From: Burkholderia paludis
GTDB lineage: Bacteria > Pseudomonadota > Gammaproteobacteria > Burkholderiales > Burkholderiaceae
Length of the DNA: 64,000 bases
Direction of reading: 5' to 3'
NCBI RefSeq assembly: GCF_000732615.1
Contig: NZ_JPGL01000018.1
Coordinates: forward strand, 1-64,000
In this document: one piece after another, positions 56,338 to 64,000 of the stretch
How positions within the stretch are numbered: position 1 is the first letter of the stretch
How the letters are laid out: each line of letters starts with the position of its first letter
The notes under the pieces: generated by a model
Databases searched by the model: none
Seen by the model: only the letters and a program-made list of their open reading frames with translations
What the model was told of the DNA's origin: nothing
Made by a program: the position numbers and the translations under genes

Positions 56338-57555
56338 TCACTGCACCATGTTGTTCAGCTCGATGATCGGCATCATCACCGCGAGCACGATCACGAGCAC
56401 CACGCCGCCCATCGCGAGGATCAGCAGCGGTTCCAGCAGGCTCGTCAGGAACATCGTGCGGCGCTCCAGTTCCCGTGATTCGCCTTCGGATGCGCGGTCG
56501 AGCATCGTCGTTACGTCGCCAGTCGCCTCGCCCGAACGGATCAGGTGCACGAGCACCGGCGGGAACGTCTTCGTATGGGCCAGCGCGCGCGACAATGCCG
56601 AGCCTTCGCGCACGCGCACGATCGCATCGTCGACGTTCGCGCTCATCGCGCGGTTCGACAGCGTCTCGCCGGCCGCCTGCAACGCGCGCAGGATCGGCAC
56701 GCCGGCGGCCGTCAGGATGCCGAGCGTGCTCGCGAAACGCACCGTGTTGTAGCCGCGCACGAGCTTGCCGGCGAGCGGCGCGGTCAGCAGCCAGTGATCG
56801 AACCGCAGCCGCGGCCCGTCCTGCGACAGCACCTTGCGGATCGCGAAGGCGATCGCAACCATCGCCGCGAGCGACGCCCACCACCAATGCCGCACGAAAT
56901 CGGACAGCGCCATCATCACGACCGTCAGCGTCGGCAGCTGCTGCTTCGTGCTGGTGAACACGTTCGCGACCTGCGGCACCACGTAGCTCAGCAGGAACGT
57001 GACGATGCCGAACGCGATCAGCGTGACGATGCCGGGGTACGTGAATGCCAGCAGGATCTTCTGCTTCAGTGCGTTGCTCTGTTCGATGTAGTCGGCCAGG
57101 CGCGACAGCACGATGCCGAGCTTGCCGGTGTGCTCGCCGGCCGCGACGAGCGCGCGATAGATCTCCGGGAAATCGCGCGGATGCTGGCTCAATGCGTTCG
57201 CGAACGAATGGCCGCCGACGACTTCCGCGCGGATCGACGCCATCAGCTCGCGCACGTAGTCGCGCTCGGCCTGTTCGCTCAACACCGACAGCGATTCGTC
57301 GAGCGGCAGCCCCGCGACCAGCAGGCTCGCGAGCTGGCGCGTGATGATCGCCTGCTCGCGCTGCGACAGCTTGCGGCCAAGCGATAGCCGTTGATGGCGC
57401 TCTCCATGCAGGCGCTGCGCGGCCAGTTCGACGACGAGCGGTGTGAGGCCCTGTGTGCGCAGATGGCTGCGACCTGCGCGTGCGCTATCGGCTTCCAGCA
57501 CGCCTTTCAGCGTGCGGCCGGTGGGATCGATCGCTTCGTAGCGGAATGCCGACAT
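56338..57555 (-). CDS. gspF: Type II secretion inner-membrane platform protein GspF
   Basis: A 405-residue GspF (HxcS-like), the polytopic core of the inner-membrane platform. It starts with the usual MSAFRYEAIDPTGRTLKGVL. The two repeated helical domains are seen: LASLLVAGLPLDESLSVLSE in the first and FASTLGILTAAGVPILRALQ in the second. Membrane spans follow each. The ATPase GspE that should drive it and the secretin GspD are not present upstream, where they are usually found. The gene lies 665 bases downstream of the start of the PstS-like gene on the opposite strand. Confidence 0.94.
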   Translation of the reverse strand: MSAFRYEAIDPTGRTLKGVLEADSARAGRSHLRTQGLTPLVVELAAQRLHGERHQRLSLGRKLSQREQAIITRQLASLLVAGLPLDESLSVLSEQAERDYVRELMASIRAEVVGGHSFANALSQHPRDFPEIYRALVAAGEHTGKLGIVLSRLADYIEQSNALKQKILLAFTYPGIVTLIAFGIVTFLLSYVVPQVANVFTSTKQQLPTLTVVMMALSDFVRHWWWASLAAMVAIAFAIRKVLSQDGPRLRFDHWLLTAPLAGKLVRGYNTVRFASTLGILTAAGVPILRALQAAGETLSNRAMSANVDDAIVRVREGSALSRALAHTKTFPPVLVHLIRSGEATGDVTTMLDRASEGESRELERRTMFLTSLLEPLLILAMGGVVLVIVLAVMMPIIELNNMVQ

Positions 57556-58220
57556 GCTGGGTTCTCTCCTGTCACGGGTGCGACTGCTTTCCATGACGTC
57601 GCACAGCATGCCGGACGCAGTCGCCGGGGAAGACTACGGAGCGAACCGGCGCAAATTTATGACGAATGCTGGGCTACCTTTTTCGGCGGTTTTTATTACC
57701 TTGCATCGTTATTCTTATAACTTAAAAGCGATTTCATTTTCACCAAAGAAATCAATCCATCTCATATTAAACACACAAGATTTTCGGCGACCGCCCATTT
57801 ACGGATTCGCCCGCCCAACAGAAGCAATACATCGAAGACAAACGCATTCATCGACGCGCGGAATGTTCCGTAACATCCGCCACAAAACCGCCTTGAAGTT
57901 GGGATAGCACTGCGCATTGCTCGCATACGAAGCCAACGGCCAGCACCACGCGTGATGCTGGCGCCCGCGCACAATCCGTCGAACGACTCCCGGCCACATC
58001 CCAATATCTGGACGCTCCGGCCGGTGCCGAATAACGTTCCATTCGATGCTTTACCAATTCGAATAACGCAACGTCCTATTCGATAAAAATGTTGAGCACC
58101 ATTCGTTACGAAAAATTCACACGCGTCATACGGATTTCCCCCTACATTTACCCGGCGGTCCACAAGTATTCCAACCGCAGTAGCAGGGGTTCCGTTTATC
58201 TTCGTCCAAGGAAATTTCTC
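57556..58220. other. AT-rich intergenic region upstream of the PstS-like gene
   Basis: A 665-base spacer that shifts from GC-rich to clearly AT-rich between about 57650 and 58220, unusual for this genome. In an hxc-type locus, gspD and gspE would be expected in this position. I see only short frames without family similarity and a pair of CGAAT repeats near 58028-58084. The composition suggests either a regulatory region or foreign or decayed DNA. Confidence 0.65.
58028..58084. promoter_or_regulatory. Repeated CGAAT/ATTCG motifs upstream of the PstS-like gene
   Basis: CGAATAACG occurs at 58028-58036 and again at 58060-58068, 32 bases apart (about three helical turns). ATTCGAT follows each at 58041 and 58078, and ATTCGAAT at 58057-58064 is a perfect palindrome. 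The cluster ends 136 bases before the start codon. It looks like a multi-site operator, but no known box was matched; a Pho box is not visible. Confidence 0.4.
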
Positions 58221-59525
58221 ATGAAATCCAGCAAGCGCAAGATCTGTCAAGTCCTCGCTCTCGTTGTTTCCGGTCTGGGCGCCACGGCCGCAATGGCCTC
58301 GCCGAACGTACAAGGCGGCGGCTCGTCGCTCGTCGCCCCGACCATCGGCGCGATCGGCAACACCGCGACCGAAATCGGCCTGTTCGGCACGTCCCAAGGC
58401 TCGTTCACGTATTTCTCGGTTGGCTCGGGTGCCGGTCAAAACGCGTTCCTGAACAACCAGCCGACGTACTTCGGCTCGACGGTCTCCGGCACGGTCCACT
58501 TCGCGAACAGCGATGCGGCCCTGTCGACCGCCCAGCTCACGTCGTACAAGGCCGGCCTCGGCGCGACCAACGGCCCGCTGATCCAGATCCCGTACATCGT
58601 CACGCCGATCACGGTGCCGGTCGTCAACGGCCCTGCGGTGACGAGCACGACGACGCCGCAAACGACGCCGGGTCAGGCAAACAGCATCGCGCTGAACGAC
58701 AACGACCTGTGCGGCATCTTCTCGGGCAAGCTGACCGACTGGAACCAGGTCGTCAACCCGCAAACGGGTTCGGCATACACGACGACCAGCTCGCCGATCA
58801 AGGTCGTCTATCGTGCTGACGGCAGCGGCACGACCGAACTGCTGACCCGCCACCTGGCAGCTGTCTGCTCGACCGCCAATACGGCCACGGGCGTAACGTT
58901 CGTCGATTCGCTGACGTTCACGGCTTCGTTCCCGGGCGGCGTGCCGGCAAACTTCACGCCGGCCTCGGGTAGCGGTGGCGTCCGTACGCAACTGGTGAGC
59001 TATCAGTCGGCCGGTACGGCCGCTGTCGCTTACCTGAGCCCGGACTACACGAACACGTTCCTGGCTCCGCAAAGCACGGTCGTGACGTCGGCCAGCGCCT
59101 TCCAGCTGCCGGTGGCGAGCCTCGTGAACGCGACGAACGGCACGTACTACGCACCGACGTATGCGAACGCAACGACGGCGCTCAGCACGGCAACCGTGCC
59201 GAGCAGCCAGGCTCGCGCCACCAATCAGGCCAACTGGGTGCCGAACGTCGGCAATCCGGGTTCGGGCTATCCGGTTTCCGGTACCAGCCAGATCATCCTG
59301 AGCCAGTGCTATGCGGATTCGTCGGTCAAGACCGCCGTGCATGACTTCCTGAACGCTCACTTCACGAACGCCAGCTTCGCGTCGATCGTTCACGGCAACG
59401 GTTTCGACACCGTGTCGTCGAACTTCCAGACGGCAATCTCGGCTGACTTCCTGAGCAACACGAGCGGCTACAACCTCGACATCGGCAACACGGGCGTCTG
59501 CACGGGCACGGTTACCGGGCGTTAA
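58221..59525 (+). CDS. PstS/DING-like secreted substrate-binding-fold protein
   Basis: A 434-residue exported protein with a signal peptide ending at AMA-SPNV. It then has GGGSSLVAPTI, similar to the opening of DING and PstS phosphate-binding proteins. Further PstS-like marks are FANSDAALSTAQL, IPYIVTPITVPV, LCGIFSGKLTDWNQ and YRADGSGTTELLTRHL, the last being the phosphate-loop region. It is longer than PstS. In P. aeruginosa, PstS-like secreted proteins next to hxc genes (the lapA/lapB region) are type II substrates. The ATG has AAGGAAA upstream. No ABC transporter genes are adjacent. Confidence 0.85.
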   Translation: MKSSKRKICQVLALVVSGLGATAAMASPNVQGGGSSLVAPTIGAIGNTATEIGLFGTSQGSFTYFSVGSGAGQNAFLNNQPTYFGSTVSGTVHFANSDAALSTAQLTSYKAGLGATNGPLIQIPYIVTPITVPVVNGPAVTSTTTPQTTPGQANSIALNDNDLCGIFSGKLTDWNQVVNPQTGSAYTTTSSPIKVVYRADGSGTTELLTRHLAAVCSTANTATGVTFVDSLTFTASFPGGVPANFTPASGSGGVRTQLVSYQSAGTAAVAYLSPDYTNTFLAPQSTVVTSASAFQLPVASLVNATNGTYYAPTYANATTALSTATVPSSQARATNQANWVPNVGNPGSGYPVSGTSQIILSQCYADSSVKTAVHDFLNAHFTNASFASIVHGNGFDTVSSNFQTAISADFLSNTSGYNLDIGNTGVCTGTVTGR

Positions 59526-59560
59526 ACGGCTGGCAGACCGAGCGGTCCGCTGTTGACTCG

Positions 59561-59596
59561 ACCGCGCCCCCGCTTATCGGGGGCGCGGTTTTTTTC
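59561..59596 (+). terminator. Strong rho-independent terminator after the PstS-like gene
   Basis: ACCGCGCCCCCG and CGGGGGCGCGGT form a perfect 12-base stem around a 4-5-base loop, followed by seven or more T residues. It lies about 35 bases past the stop codon. Confidence 0.92.
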
Positions 59597-59890
59597 ATAT
59601 ATGCGATCGATTCGTATTGCGTGACGATTCTCATGCAGGCGGCAAAACCGCCAAACGACCCGTCACCCCGCTCGACGCACAACATAACCCGACATACACG
59701 CATATAACGTTTTGCATTCCTATTCATCTTGCAGAAAAGCGTAAAAATCCGGCAGAACCGGATCATATAGTCAGCTTCCGCGTTGCAGTGGTACGCCCAC
59801 TCGCCTGGGACTTCATCAACGCAAGCTTTGCCGATTCGTCACCCGGGGCCAACCGGACCGCGAAGGTCGACCCCGAGGGTCGTACTCGCC

Positions 59891-59980
59891 GTGACGGGTA
59901 GAGGTTCGCCGAACGTCGCGCCGACGATCTGCACAATCGGCAACACGAGCGCCTGCGCGGAATTCACCGCGAGCCACCAA
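59891..59980 (+). pseudogene. Relic of a second PstS-like gene
   Basis: In frame, this segment translates as GSPNVAPTICTIGNTSACAEF. It matches SPNV, then APTI, then IGNT of the mature N-terminus of the neighbouring PstS-like protein (SPNV, seven residues, APTIGAIGNT), with the intervening residues deleted. No signal peptide precedes it and no further similarity follows, so I read it as the remnant of a tandem duplicate. The similarity is short and chance cannot be excluded. Confidence 0.4.
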
Positions 59981-60099
59981 GCACAGGACGTTCGTTCAAT
60001 GCCGATCCACATTGGATCGTGCTCGCCATGCGGCCCTTCGTCCATGGGCATCGTCGAATACGGGTTGCCAGTCGTTCCGGCGACCCGCATCGACTTTGC

Positions 60100-63000
60100 T
60101 CAGATCTTGCCCAGCCGTGCGCGCTCGTCAGGTGTAAGTGTCGCCCGTTCCGACGGCCCCGGCTGCCCGAAGCCGAGGATCGACACCGCGCTCGACGGGT
60201 CGTAGCCAACCTGTTGCTTGTGCTTCTTCCCGCCGTCGCCGTTCGCATCGCCAAACCCCTCGACCTGCACCGAGATCGTCCAGCGCCGTGCCGCCCCACC
60301 TGACGCGTTGTTCTTCGCGATGTCTTGCGCAACCTGGGTCGCGGCCGATGCGGCCGCACTCGCCGCCGTCAACGCCCCCGTGTTTACCGCTTGCACAAGC
60401 GGGATGCCGCTGGCCTTGCCGGTCACCTGGATATTGTCCGCGTTCACGACACGCAGCGCGGCGACGTTCAGGTTACCTGCGCGAATCCCTGCATCGCCAG
60501 CGTCGACTGTGCCGCGTGGCGCGATCAGGTTGATCGTGCCGATCGGCACGCCCGGCACGCTTTGCAACGTGGCGATGCCGGCGCCCATGACCTGGCCGCG
60601 CGCGTCGACCGTGCAGTAGTGGTTCGCATCGCACACGTATTGCGGCGTCGGCGTATCCGCCGACGACTTCGCGCCCTTACCCGCGTTAATGTCGCCGTTC
60701 GAACTCCAGATCGTCATGTCGCCACCCTGTTCGGTGAAGATGCGGCTCTGTGCCAGCAGGACACTGCGGTCCGTAAAGATGTCGATGTCGCCCTTCTCGA
60801 GCGTGAGGATCCCCATCGTCCCGGGCCCGGCAATCACCCGGCCGGTGGCATCGACGATCTGCGGTGGCGCGGATGTGCTGCCGACCAGCGCCTGCCCACC
60901 GGGGCCGAGAATCGACACGTTGCCGCCCTGCTGGGTCTGGATGGTGGTGCTGCGAACATCGAGGTCACCCATATCGACAAGCTTGTTCGCCCCGTTGCTG
61001 CCCCCGCCGAGATTGTTCGCCGTGTAGCCCAGCGTGGCCGGGAACATCGTATTGAGCGCCTCGTATCCACGTGCATATTTCTGATAGTACGGACTGGCGG
61101 GATTGTTGTAATCCTCGCCGACACTGGTCAGAACCTTGAACAATACCTGTTCCGCGAAGAGTTGCTGGACATACTGCGGTAGCGCCTTGAACTGCGCCCA
61201 CGCTTCATCAGCGGTCAACGGTTTGATTGCCGGCTGATCCTTGACCAGGCCCGTATCGACCGAAAGACCCGCCACGTATTGCTCCATGAACGCGACCAGC
61301 TCAGGTGTCGTACTGGAAACGCCTGGCGCCGATTTGGTCGGATCGACGTACGTCGAGATAAACGAAGCAGTGTCGATACCCGGTCCAACCCCGAACAGCA
61401 CATTGACGTTCGCGCTTTCGTGCGGCAAATAAGGATTGTTCGCATTGCCGATCGTATCGATCCCCGTTTGGATCCCGGAAACATAGCTGCCGGCGCCCAA
61501 GCTTGCATAAGCCGTGAATTGACTCGTCATCGGACCGATATTCCGGCCAGCTTCGACATCGAACGTGCCTGGGCCGCCGAGCACCAACGCCGGCACCACA
61601 GCGGACGTCGATTGAATAAGAGGCGTGTCATATATATCCCGCCCTGCGACAATGCGCGTAATGTCCGACTTGCGCAGGTTTTGCCCGATGAATGACAGAT
61701 TCACGATGTCGCGCCCTGCCTGAAGCAAAGCGGGCTTGTCTATCACTACAGGCACCAAACTGCCGTAGAAACCCGCGGCCGCGCCAGTCGTTTGCAGCAC
61801 GCCGTCAACGATATCGCCATTGAGACTGTAGATTCTTGCCGGCACGATGTCGTCGCGATGCAGCGTATCGGCATCGTGTGCCGCCGCCGATGCCACGGTT
61901 GGATCTGCGACGACAACATTCGGCCTCGCCGGCGAAGGCATCGCGGACGGGTCGACATCGAGCATGCCGAATGATGGCGATCCGACTGGAGGCCCCATTC
62001 CGTTGATGCTCGACAGATTGACCGACTGGTCGGCAATCAGATTGAGATTACCCGACGCCGACGGGTAAAGCTCTCCGCTCGCCGCCACCGTGATGCCGCC
62101 TGTGAACGCGGTCAAATCCACCGACGCCGGCAAGATGGACGACAGGTCGAGCTTGCCCGGTATCATCGGATTCAAATTGCCGCCACCGATCAGCGCGACA
62201 TTGGAAAGCGTGCCGATCGCGACATCGCCCGTCGTCGATGCGATATTGACGGCGGACGTCGACGAATAGCCCTGCATGTCGACTTGTTGCTTGTATGCGG
62301 ACAACAGTACATTGCCCTGCACATAGGACGGATCGAACACGCGCCCGATGCCGACGCCTTGTCGCGCATTCACGTCGAGTACGCCATCCTGAGTCGCCAG
62401 CAGTGTATCCATCGTTATCGGGGAGGCGCCCGGAATGTCCGACGGCACCGCGATGTCCGATCCTATCTTGCCGCCCGCCGTAATCGCCCCAGTTCCCTTC
62501 GCGACGAAATAGCCGCCGCTTAGAATATTCCCGCCGGCCCGCACCGACAGGTTGCCACCGCCGACCGTATTGACGGTCGGGGTGTCCGTATTGGCGCCGG
62601 TCAACCACCACGTGGTCGGCAGCGACACCGACAGGTCGGAGATATTTCCGCCCGCCGACACGGACACGTTTCCGCCCGCGCTCAGCACGCCTTGATCGAA
62701 TGCGCCGAAATTGATCGATGTCTGGACGGTCTGCGTCGCAGGATTGGTCGCACCGACCGTTCCGGTCGGATTGCCGATCTGCATCCACTGCCACCAGAAC
62801 TGGCTGATGTTGGTGCCCTTCCGTCCGGTCACCGTGCCGTTCGTATCGGTCAGATATTCCGCACCCGTGATATCGCCTTGCGCGTGAATCGTGATATCAC
62901 CCGCCGAGTCGGGACTGACGGTTGGCGTGATCAGAATGTCCTGATAGCCGGTTCCGGCATGCAAGATTGCCAGCGTGGGGCTTCCCGTCGGCGCAGAAGC

Positions 63001-64000
63001 CGCGGGCGCACCACCGGTATAGATCACGCCCGGCACGATCAGGTCCGTATCGTTCGCTTGCGCAGCGCCTGTGTCGACCAGGGCAACACCGTTGCCCGCC
63101 GCCACATCGATCGCGCCCGTACCGGTTCGGATCATCGTCGGCGCAAGCACCGCAAATCCGTTGCTGTCGACATATGTCGCATGGCCATCGAAGGTCACGC
63201 TCTTGCCGTTCGTCGCGCCCCCCACGGTCAACGGCTGAAGCGCCAGCGGATTCGTGCTGTTCAGGTCGGCCCCTGCTACTACCCGGAACGAACTGCTCGC
63301 TCCGCCCGCCAACGACGCTGACTGCAGAGGAATCGGGTTGGTCGCGACCGGCGTCGGTGACGGTGAATTGTCGGTCACGGCAGGCAAGCTGACCGTCGAC
63401 GTCGCAATCACCGCAACCGGTTGAACGACAGGCGCTGCGGGGATATCCACCAAAGGATACCTGCCGATCTGAGCCTTGAATCGCACCGAGTCGGCCAGGT
63501 ATTTTTGATACTGACTCAAATAGATCAGGTAGGCACCAGGATTGGTGGCTTGCTCGGCAGCAGAGGGAGCAATCGGTGCCTTTGGTTGCCCGGCAATCAC
63601 GCCACTGCTGTTGAACCGCAGCACGTCGACGATACCGATGTTGTTGTAACGAGGATCTATGTTCAGAATTGACGAGAGACTCGTTGCGGTCTGATCCAGG
63701 AAGTTCGCATACGCCATATAGAGTGCGTAGTACTCCGCGATCTCGTCCGGAGTACCGCCAACGGGTTGCCCAGGAGCGAACGCTTCATTTTTCTTCGCGT
63801 AGAACCAGATTCCGTACTCGTAAGGGTAAGCGTTGTAACCTGACGGCAACTTGAAAATGGCATTTGCCTCGCTCAACGTCGACAACGGCGGCACCGCAAT
63901 CGTCCCACCACCACCCAGCGGGTTCGCGATCTGGAAGAACCCGTCCGACAGGCTCGCATTCACCTTTACGTTGTTCTCGGCGCGCAGCGTCACGACCGGC
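60100..64000 (-). CDS. TpsA-type filamentous haemagglutinin-like exoprotein, C-terminal part
   Basis: At least 1300 residues of a large exoprotein whose N-terminus lies beyond the right edge; the frame is still open at base 64000. The visible part has beta-helix repeats (VSAGGNISDL, GGGNLSVRAGGNIL, LQAGRDIVNLSFIGQNL, GPGTFDVEAGRNIGPMTS). The C-terminal region, with VSILGPGGQALVGS, DIDIFTDRSVLLAQSRIFTE and INLIAPRGTVDAGDAGIRAG, is typical of DUF3739 haemagglutinins such as P. aeruginosa PdtA. It would be exported by the TpsB at 42794-44446. No toxin domain is evident. Confidence 0.85.
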   Translation of the reverse strand, partial: PVVTLRAENNVKVNASLSDGFFQIANPLGGGGTIAVPPLSTLSEANAIFKLPSGYNAYPYEYGIWFYAKKNEAFAPGQPVGGTPDEIAEYYALYMAYANFLDQTATSLSSILNIDPRYNNIGIVDVLRFNSSGVIAGQPKAPIAPSAAEQATNPGAYLIYLSQYQKYLADSVRFKAQIGRYPLVDIPAAPVVQPVAVIATSTVSLPAVTDNSPSPTPVATNPIPLQSASLAGGASSSFRVVAGADLNSTNPLALQPLTVGGATNGKSVTFDGHATYVDSNGFAVLAPTMIRTGTGAIDVAAGNGVALVDTGAAQANDTDLIVPGVIYTGGAPAASAPTGSPTLAILHAGTGYQDILITPTVSPDSAGDITIHAQGDITGAEYLTDTNGTVTGRKGTNISQFWWQWMQIGNPTGTVGATNPATQTVQTSINFGAFDQGVLSAGGNVSVSAGGNISDLSVSLPTTWWLTGANTDTPTVNTVGGGNLSVRAGGNILSGGYFVAKGTGAITAGGKIGSDIAVPSDIPGASPITMDTLLATQDGVLDVNARQGVGIGRVFDPSYVQGNVLLSAYKQQVDMQGYSSTSAVNIASTTGDVAIGTLSNVALIGGGNLNPMIPGKLDLSSILPASVDLTAFTGGITVAASGELYPSASGNLNLIADQSVNLSSINGMGPPVGSPSFGMLDVDPSAMPSPARPNVVVADPTVASAAAHDADTLHRDDIVPARIYSLNGDIVDGVLQTTGAAAGFYGSLVPVVIDKPALLQAGRDIVNLSFIGQNLRKSDITRIVAGRDIYDTPLIQSTSAVVPALVLGGPGTFDVEAGRNIGPMTSQFTAYASLGAGSYVSGIQTGIDTIGNANNPYLPHESANVNVLFGVGPGIDTASFISTYVDPTKSAPGVSSTTPELVAFMEQYVAGLSVDTGLVKDQPAIKPLTADEAWAQFKALPQYVQQLFAEQVLFKVLTSVGEDYNNPASPYYQKYARGYEALNTMFPATLGYTANNLGGGSNGANKLVDMGDLDVRSTTIQTQQGGNVSILGPGGQALVGSTSAPPQIVDATGRVIAGPGTMGILTLEKGDIDIFTDRSVLLAQSRIFTEQGGDMTIWSSNGDINAGKGAKSSADTPTPQYVCDANHYCTVDARGQVMGAGIATLQSVPGVPIGTINLIAPRGTVDAGDAGIRAGNLNVAALRVVNADNIQVTGKASGIPLVQAVNTGALTAASAAASAATQVAQDIAKNNASGGAARRWTISVQVEGFGDANGDGGKKHKQQVGYDPSSAVSILGFGQPGPSERATLTPDERARLGKI

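Larger units (their letters stand above)
59526..60099. other. Intergenic region with terminator and coding relic
   Basis: A 574-base spacer. It contains the terminator of the PstS-like gene, an AT-rich stretch (59590-59770) and a short segment that echoes the N-terminus of the PstS-like protein. No complete gene is seen. Confidence 0.7.

Noticed and set aside
58028..58220. Pho box upstream of the PstS-like gene
   Set aside because: Phosphate control is expected by analogy, but I could not find two CTGTCAT-type repeats with proper spacing.
57762..59393. Long antisense frame of over 500 residues across the PstS-like gene
   Set aside because: Its translation is Arg-rich and low in complexity, typical of the shadow of a GC-rich gene, and the plus strand has a signal peptide, family motifs, ribosome site and terminator.

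Overview
The window is chromosomal DNA of a high-G+C betaproteobacterium. The AcnB-type aconitase, the OmpC-like Burkholderiales porin, IclR-controlled aromatic catabolism and strong GC3 codon bias all point to Burkholderia, most likely the B. cepacia complex. Species and replicon cannot be settled from sequence alone. I saw no tRNA, rRNA, CRISPR array, intact insertion sequence or prophage.

Region 1 (1-15 kb) is ordinary chromosome with scattered accessory genes: an amidase, a Usp-like protein, a 36-residue membrane protein, an LprI-domain lipoprotein-like protein, a SnoaL-like protein, acnB with a clear promoter, a DUF4274 protein, a PPC/DUF296 protein, the hcp-hcr nitrosative-stress pair with an FNR-type box, an ADP-ribosylglycohydrolase and a GNAT acetyltransferase. 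Two simple-sequence structures stand out: a hexanucleotide palindrome (1-100) and a 16-copy octanucleotide array (12683-12810).

Region 2 (15-31.3 kb) is a catabolic island. A minus-strand run of 13 tightly packed genes encodes a three-component Rieske oxygenase (alpha subunit, ferredoxin, reductase), a VOC-fold extradiol-type dioxygenase, an alpha/beta hydrolase, a cupin, two SDRs, an aldehyde dehydrogenase, an aspartate-dehydrogenase-like enzyme, a TPP enzyme, an IclR regulator and an MFS importer. A porin diverges from it. The porin and the operon each have a sigma-70 promoter followed about 10-14 bp downstream by a near-identical 18-bp palindrome, and two paralogous IclR genes flank the system. 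The substrate cannot be deduced.

Region 3 (31.5-64 kb) is the most interesting. It carries, rearranged, the parts of the Pseudomonas aeruginosa vreAIR-hxc-lap-pdtA-phdA-pdtB-exbB2-exbD2 phosphate-starvation and secretion locus. These are an STN-only receptor (VreA-like), an ECF sigma factor, a FecR-type anti-sigma factor, type II secretion parts (gspF, gspC, gspG, gspH and a detached gspK), a PstS/DING-like secreted protein, a TpsA-type haemagglutinin with a DUF3739-like C-terminus (running off the right edge) and a degenerate-transposase/Phd-antitoxin fusion (PhdA-like). A 12-gene minus-strand operon adds TpsB, a DUF2341-LamG-ExbB fusion, ExbD, TonB, a porin, a PpiC isomerase, a DegP-type protease and several periplasmic proteins. 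An APS kinase paired with a TIGR03032 protein sits beside it. I infer one envelope system in which a signal-responsive sigma factor, an energised TonB-ExbBD complex, periplasmic chaperones and two secretion routes export a large adhesin and a phosphate-binding-like protein.
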